Origin: Anaerolineae bacterium
Lineage (GTDB): Bacteria > Chloroflexota > Anaerolineae > B4-G1 > SLSP01
DNA: 28,156 nucleotides
Assembly (NCBI GenBank): GCA_016927095.1
Contig: JAFGNI010000044.1
Coordinates: forward strand, 1-28,156
Direction: 5' to 3'
Positions 22,521 to 28,156 of this stretch are shown here, piece after piece. A program made the position numbers and the translations under genes. The stretch's first letter is position 1, and every line of letters starts with the position of its first letter. The notes beneath the pieces are model-generated. The model ran no database searches, was not told where the DNA came from, and saw only the letters and a program-made list of their open reading frames with translations.

Positions 22521-22820
22521 TTAGCGACCACGCAGACGGAGTCGAATCTCGCGACAATAGGGGCATTCATAGCCAACGTAGTCGCGCCCACACGTCCGGC
22601 AGGTCCGTTTCTCCAACTCGCGGCCCTCATCCATCGACAGCAAGATCACCGCGACTTCCTGCTGGTCATGACGCGCGACCCAGTCCTCCAGTGTTGTATG
22701 TCCCACCATCCACTTGCCGGTCTCTGGGTCTTGTCGCAACTGTCCCTGTACGAACCTTCCGTCCAGTCGAGCTGCCGCTTGGATCAGCTCGCGTATGCTG
22801 GCTTTGCGATATGCGGTCAT
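22521..22820 (-). CDS. Small C-terminal zinc-ribbon protein
   Basis: A 99-residue soluble protein. The N-terminal 70 residues hold a helix (RKASIRELIQAAARL) and alternating strands, including LEDWVARHDQQEVAVILLSMD; the C-terminus is a zinc ribbon CRTCGRDYVGYECPYC (CX2C-X8-CX2C) followed by an Arg-rich tail. The annotated longer frame starts 24 codons earlier, but the ATG at 22820 has AAGGAA upstream and fits the promoter at 22891-22918. It is the first gene of the polysaccharide co-polymerase unit. A nucleic-acid-binding or regulatory role is possible, but no family was recognised. Confidence 0.72.
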   Translation of the reverse strand: MTAYRKASIRELIQAAARLDGRFVQGQLRQDPETGKWMVGHTTLEDWVARHDQQEVAVILLSMDEGRELEKRTCRTCGRDYVGYECPYCREIRLRLRGR

Positions 22821-22890
22821 CTGGTTCCTTCCAAGATGCACCGGCGCGTTCCGTCCCTCAGGATCTCTCCCCGGTTGCATCATCCCAGGC

Positions 22891-22918
22891 ATTATAAGCG
22901 ATGGCTTAGCAAGGGCAA
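22891..22918 (-). promoter_or_regulatory. Promoter of the zinc-ribbon/Wzz/CpsD unit
   Basis: On the minus strand TTGCCC (22918-22913), a 16-base spacer and a perfect TATAAT (22896-22891) lie about 70 bases before the ATG at 22820. The -35 box is inside one arm of an 11-bp hairpin (22908-22933). Confidence 0.75.
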
Positions 22919-23059
22919 GGGCTTGTCCTTGCTGCCGGCAGGGCCTACGATGTCCAGGTCGTCTGCCTCGAACGCGGGAGATCCCCTCAACCTCGTTCCC
23001 GACGGATCACAGATCCGTCGGCAGGGTCTGCGATGCCCGGAGCGTTCGCCTCGATCCGC
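22908..23059. repeat. Hairpins and diverged direct repeat in a spacer
   Basis: The 287-base gap between the GT39-like gene stop and the zinc-ribbon gene start contains no other gene. It has an 11-bp stem with one G-U pair (22908-22918/22923-22933), a perfect 10-bp stem with a 3-nt loop (22999-23008/23012-23021) and a diverged 37-base direct repeat (from 22937 and again from 23020, about 70-75% identical). The second stem could act as terminator for the GT39-like gene, but has no T-tract. Confidence 0.55.
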
Positions 23060-23107
23060 CATACGAGGCGCGCCCCCCGCGTGGGGGACGCAACAACAGC
23101 GACCGCG

Positions 23108-24868
23108 CTAACGTTCCTCGGCGGGGACCCGCCAGAGGATGACGCTTCGCTGCGCCGGGGAGTTGGACGACTCGCGGTAGAGGTACCATCTCAAGGCTTC
23201 CGAGCACGCCAGCGGCACCAACTGGCATCGCGGCGGAGGCGCCGCGTACGTGGTGGCGGCCACAAAACGCATGCCCTGCCACTCAGCGTCAAGCGCTGTG
23301 TCCGAAAGATCGACCGCTTCAGGTGCGATAACGAGCGCGTCAGGATCCTCGGGCCAGTCCACGGCGGATGTGACATTCCCCAAACCGCGGAGTGCCCAGC
23401 GCAGCGACGCCGTCAATGTGTCATCGCGATTGAGAAGCACAACCTGTAGGCTGTCCAACCGCTCCTCGCGCAAGATACCGATGCGCTGCACCGTTTCGGT
23501 CAGGTGCCCCAAATTGTGTGAGCCGGCGGTGTGTATGGCCGGTTCAATGGCCTGATCAGAGCGGACAAAGGCCACGCCGGCGCCGAACCCAGTCTGGAGG
23601 AAGAGGAAGACCGCTGAGAGACCGGTGAGAGCGCTGCGCCAGACGAGCGCCGGCGGCACCTGTACCAGGAAGATGAAGACCAGCAGCACCTGGAGCCCGA
23701 TCAGCACCATCAGTCCCAACAGAATCAGAAGGATTTGGTCTGTGCCGATGATGCCGCGGGCGTTCTGCGCAAGAGCTAGCAGCGCGGGTGCCCAGAATAG
23801 CGCCGACACCAGGCTGTGGAGTCCCATCCACCGACGCTCCTGCAGCTTCAGAGACCCCCATAGGCGGTCGGCAGCCCAGCCACCAAACAATGCCATGGGT
23901 AGCACGATCAGGCTCACGCCCTCACTGGAGACACCCGGGCGCGCGGCGATGAGCAGAGCGACCACCCCCCCCAGCAAGGCCACCCCCCAGGGCGCGCCCT
24001 GCCGGTCACCGGCAGCGAGCGCCAGCCCCGCGCGCGGGCGGGCAGCCAGCAGGCCCAGGCCCGTCGCGGTGAGGATCAGCAACACCGGCTCGTAGAGCAG
24101 CAATAGGCCTGCGGGGGCGAGGCCCCGGTCCGCTTGGATGCGCCACTCACCGAGCCACGTGGCGGCGCCGTCCAGCACGCCGGCCCACCCGGACCAACGC
24201 AGGCCACCCGCCACAGAGATGATGAGCGCGGCGCCCAGTCCGATAGCCACCCCGCGTCGCCAGGACAGGGATGCCCGGGGGTGACCGGACACGCCCAACC
24301 GGCGTAAGGTCAGCCAGACCAGAACGCCCGCGATGAGGGCGTCATAGAAAGCCGGTCCGCCTGTCAGCCCCAGCGCCAGGCCCCAGGCGAGCCACGCCGT
24401 GCGCGTAGCCCCCTTGGCCTCTGAGCCGAATGCGAGGGTCAACAGCAAGCCCGCCCCTAGAATCGCGATGGCAGCGGCGTCCACGCGACGCGCTGCGAAG
24501 AGGGAGAGGGGAGAGACCAGCAGAAGGCCGGAGGCGACCAGGGCGCCGAGCTCGCCGATTTGGCGACGCCACAGAAACGGCAGTACGACCAGGGCGGTCC
24601 CTGCCAGGGCCGGCAGCAGACGCGCCAGCCATGCCGTGGGATAGAAGATCGTGAAGAGCAGGGCATTTCCCACAAGCAGCAACGGGCTCTCGCTGCTGTC
24701 AGGCCACGTTCCGCTCCTCGCGGCGTCCCACGCAACGACGGCCCGGCCCGCTTCGCTTGGGGCCAAGGGCGTGGTACCCAACCCGATCAACCGCGAGGCC
24801 AACGCCAGCGCGGCAATGGCTAGCCAGGCCCAACGCAGCGAATCCGACGGCACGCGATCTGCCACCAA
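23108..24868 (-). CDS. GT39/Agl23-like multi-pass membrane protein
   Basis: A 586-residue integral membrane protein with about 12 hydrophobic segments and a soluble C-terminal domain (from about 470). The N-terminal layout (first TM, RLIGLGTTPLAPSEAGRA loop, TM pairs) matches dolichol/undecaprenyl-phosphate-sugar glycosyltransferases of the GT39/ArnT/Agl23 class, which transfer sugars outside the cytoplasm. In relatives this first loop carries Asp-Glu; here the pair is Ser38-Glu39, so only the glutamate is kept. The start is TTG at 24868 (GTG at 24865 is the alternative), with GAGG upstream, 16 bases after the NahK-like gene. The substrate is unknown. A membrane sugar transferase is likely, given the sugar-kinase and glycan neighbours. 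Confidence 0.75.
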   Translation of the reverse strand: MVADRVPSDSLRWAWLAIAALALASRLIGLGTTPLAPSEAGRAVVAWDAARSGTWPDSSESPLLLVGNALLFTIFYPTAWLARLLPALAGTALVVLPFLWRRQIGELGALVASGLLLVSPLSLFAARRVDAAAIAILGAGLLLTLAFGSEAKGATRTAWLAWGLALGLTGGPAFYDALIAGVLVWLTLRRLGVSGHPRASLSWRRGVAIGLGAALIISVAGGLRWSGWAGVLDGAATWLGEWRIQADRGLAPAGLLLLYEPVLLILTATGLGLLAARPRAGLALAAGDRQGAPWGVALLGGVVALLIAARPGVSSEGVSLIVLPMALFGGWAADRLWGSLKLQERRWMGLHSLVSALFWAPALLALAQNARGIIGTDQILLILLGLMVLIGLQVLLVFIFLVQVPPALVWRSALTGLSAVFLFLQTGFGAGVAFVRSDQAIEPAIHTAGSHNLGHLTETVQRIGILREERLDSLQVVLLNRDDTLTASLRWALRGLGNVTSAVDWPEDPDALVIAPEAVDLSDTALDAEWQGMRFVAATTYAAPPPRCQLVPLACSEALRWYLYRESSNSPAQRSVILWRVPAEER

Positions 24869-24884
24869 CGACGACCTCGACCGC

Positions 24885-25988
24885 CTAGACGCCGGTGAAC
24901 GACCGGATCATCTGGCGGATCTCGGCCTCTTTGGCCTCGATCTCAGACATCAGCCGGAACTGGACCAGGGTGCGCATCAGGTTGTTCTCCGGATAGTGCA
25001 CCTTGAAGTAGACGTTGCCCTCCAGGTAGTCGGTGAAGAACCGTAGCCCCATCTCAAAGGCCAGCACCCGCAGCGAATCGTAGAGATAGGCATAGTCGTT
25101 CGCGGTGTAGAAGGAGCGCACCTGGGGAAGGTACCCTTTGAGAATCACCTCGCAGAGGTCCAGCTCGAAGGTGACCTGATCGATCTCCTGCGTCTCCTCG
25201 CCGAGGGGATTGCAGCTCGAGCGCAGGCAGTCGCCGATGTCGTATTGCACCAATCCCGGCTTCACCGTGTCGAGGTCGATGATGCCGACCGCGTCGCCGG
25301 TGGTGTCGTCGATCATGATGTTGTCGATCTTGGGGTCGCCGTGCATCACGCGCTCTTCCAGACGTCCCGCCGCACAGGCGTTCTGCAGGACCGGCGCCCA
25401 GTCGCGCCGTTGGGCAACAAAATCCGCCGCATAGCGCAGGTCGGGGTGGGTGCGATCGATCCCGTGGGTCGCGACGACCTCATCGTAGTGGCGTAGATAC
25501 GCCGGTAAAATGTGGAATCCCGGCAGCGTATCGTGCAGTCGACCGGCATCCAGATCGCTGATCTGGCTCTGGAACCTGCCCAGCGCGTAGCCTGCTTCAC
25601 CCGCATGCCGGACATCCCGCACCTTCGGGAGCGTCCTGGCGCCCTCGATGAAGGTCAGAGCGCGCCAGAACTCGCCGCTCTCATCGATCACCCAGTCCTG
25701 ACCATCGCGCGCCGGCACGATCTGCGGCAGTTCCCAGCGCTTGCCGCCGGTGGGCGATGGTTTCTCGGCGATATGGTCCATCACCGTGCGCAGATTGACC
25801 ATAATGAGTTTCGGCATCGGAAAGACGTTCTGGTTGATCCGTTGGAGGATGAACCGGCTGTCCTGGCATTCGACCACGTAAGTGTCGTTGATGTTGCCGG
25901 TGCCATAGGGTGTGACAGAACAGATCGTGTCCTCGGGGTGAAATGCCGCTGCGACCGCTTTCACGTCGTTCAATGTCTCTCCTTGCAT
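24885..25988 (-). CDS. NahK-like aminoglycoside-phosphotransferase-family kinase
   Basis: A 367-residue protein of the APH/choline-kinase fold, closest in my recollection to N-acetylhexosamine 1-kinase (NahK) of bifidobacteria, which phosphorylates GlcNAc/GalNAc at C1. Shared features are the GTGNINDTYVV nucleotide loop (29-39), RFILQRINQNVFP, the catalytic loop HGDPKIDN (H216, D218, N223) and the metal-binding DLDTVKPG (D238, D240), then the C-terminal LRFFTDYLEGNVYF...YPENNLMRT block. I therefore propose a sugar 1-kinase role, feeding nucleotide-sugar synthesis, but do not fix the sugar. Start: ATG at 25988, seven bases after the glnS stop, is used; a TTG at 25973 has a better-placed AGGAGA. 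The open frame to 26648 is inside glnS. Confidence 0.85.
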   Translation of the reverse strand: MQGETLNDVKAVAAAFHPEDTICSVTPYGTGNINDTYVVECQDSRFILQRINQNVFPMPKLIMVNLRTVMDHIAEKPSPTGGKRWELPQIVPARDGQDWVIDESGEFWRALTFIEGARTLPKVRDVRHAGEAGYALGRFQSQISDLDAGRLHDTLPGFHILPAYLRHYDEVVATHGIDRTHPDLRYAADFVAQRRDWAPVLQNACAAGRLEERVMHGDPKIDNIMIDDTTGDAVGIIDLDTVKPGLVQYDIGDCLRSSCNPLGEETQEIDQVTFELDLCEVILKGYLPQVRSFYTANDYAYLYDSLRVLAFEMGLRFFTDYLEGNVYFKVHYPENNLMRTLVQFRLMSEIEAKEAEIRQMIRSFTGV

Positions 25989-25995
25989 AGGGCGG

Positions 25996-27717
<1,722 letters not shown>

Positions 27718-27750
27718 ACCATCTCCTCCCTCTCTCCTTCTCGACCTCCA

Positions 27751-27778
27751 ATGGTACCGCAAGTGAGATCAAGAGCAA
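27751..27778 (-). promoter_or_regulatory. Possible promoter of glnS
   Basis: On the minus strand TTGCTC (27778-27773), a 16-base spacer and TACCAT (27756-27751) lie 33 bases before the glnS ATG. The -10 is weak, so this is only a candidate. Confidence 0.35.
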
Positions 27779-27830
27779 ACGTAGGGTGCGGCAGCTTCTG
27801 GCCTCTGCGTAGGGCAAACCGTTGTGTTCG

Positions 27831-28046
27831 CCCCGACAAGGCACCCTGCGACGCAGCGAGCTCCCTGCGTCGCCGGTCGCCCGGCCGGCGGTCGGGTCCG
27901 GCGACCCGACCTACATCCCATCGACTGCGTGGCGCCTTGTAGGACGGGCTGCCAAGCCCGTCCCCGGCAAGGCATCGTGCGATGCAGCCGGCTTCCTCCG
28001 TCGCCGGGCGCTCCGTCGCCGGTCGGGTCAGGCGACCCGACCTACA
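27831..28046. repeat. Two 85-bp direct repeats with hairpin ends
   Basis: The 342-base gap between glnS and the last gene contains two gap-free 85-bp copies (27831-27915 and 27962-28046), about 84% identical by hand count, 131 bases apart. Each ends in the same hairpin (GTCGGGTC pairing with GACCCGAC, 4-nt loop). Between the copies lies another hairpin (27942-27950 with 27955-27963), preceded by CTTGTAGG. A related imperfect inverted repeat begins near 27811. The hairpin between the copies shares its head sequence with the repeat near 6130-6143. No gene is visible in this gap. Confidence 0.8.
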
Positions 28047-28059
28047 CTGAGCCGCTATT

Positions 28060-28156
28060 CTAGCGCCTGTCCGTCACCCGGTAAATCGTCACGCCCTGCG
28101 CATCGTAGACCGCCGGGAACAACGCCGCAAACTTCGCCAGCCCGCCCTCCGGGTAG
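28060..28156 (-). CDS. C-terminal end of a minus-strand gene
   Basis: The last 97 bases hold an open minus-strand frame of 31 codons that ends in TAG (28062-28060). The visible residues (PEGGLAKFAALFPAVYDA, then TIYRVTDRR) have the look of a C-terminal strand of a membrane-glycosyltransferase-type or DUF2298-like protein, in which a closing FPxVYxxxxxxIYRV pattern is common, but this is a weak inference. The gene continues beyond the window. If so, the repeat-rich spacer separates it from glnS on the same strand. Confidence 0.5.
   Translation of the reverse strand, partial: YPEGGLAKFAALFPAVYDAQGVTIYRVTDRR

Overview
The window looks like a chromosomal segment of a Chloroflexota bacterium, probably of the Anaerolineae type. 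This assignment is an inference from G+C-rich DNA, Thr/Pro-rich envelope linkers, a GlmL/MutL-like ATPase without a mutase, FemAB-, RmlC-, GT4- and Wzz-type envelope genes, and dispersed hairpin repeats of the form TGTAGG(G/T)CGGG. No mobile-element gene, CRISPR array, rRNA or tRNA was recognised.

Layout. (1) 1-1011: 3' part of asnA (+), then a shared hairpin terminator. (2) 5768-1055 (-): M42 aminopeptidase, truD and a fatty-acid-hydroxylase-family protein in a row, then ftsH, which has its own -10 box and a four-copy 11-bp direct repeat upstream. (3) 5769-6234: gene-free divergent region rich in hairpins. (4) 6235-8721 (+): methyltransferase, FemAB-type aminoacyltransferase and rmlC, a surface-polysaccharide/cell-wall group. 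(5) 10736-8759 (-): a membrane-anchored Thr/Pro-rich protein with an LPXTG-like (LSQTG) tail, and a lipoprotein. (6) 19229-10889 (-): eight tightly packed genes behind one good promoter. They are a small protein, a 251-aa two-TM protein, a 204-aa multi-TM protein, a 942-aa zinc-ribbon protein with 14 PDWL-type repeats, a 229-aa multi-TM protein, a GlmL/MutL-like ASKHA ATPase, a protein with biotinyl/lipoyl-like and KOW-like segments, and a 106-aa protein. (7) 19400-20973 (+): GT4 glycosyltransferase and TPR protein, translationally coupled. (8) 22820-21100 (-): zinc-ribbon protein, Wzz-like protein and a degenerate CpsD-like P-loop protein, closed by a bidirectional terminator. (9) 27717-23108 (-): glnS, a NahK-like sugar kinase and a GT39/Agl23-like membrane protein. 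(10) 27718-28156: repeat-rich spacer and the last 31 codons of a further minus-strand gene.

How the parts fit: regions 4, 7, 8 and part of 9 suggest making and exporting a surface polysaccharide or modifying the cell wall. Region 6 is the best candidate for an undescribed system. Its gene order, overlapping starts and stops, paired membrane proteins, cytoplasmic ATPase and repeat-bearing zinc-ribbon membrane protein suggest one membrane-associated complex, but its function cannot be read from the sequence. Other notable points are the loss of both catalytic P-loop motifs in the CpsD-like protein, the direct repeats at the ftsH promoter, and an 18-bp inverted repeat just ahead of the lipoprotein gene.
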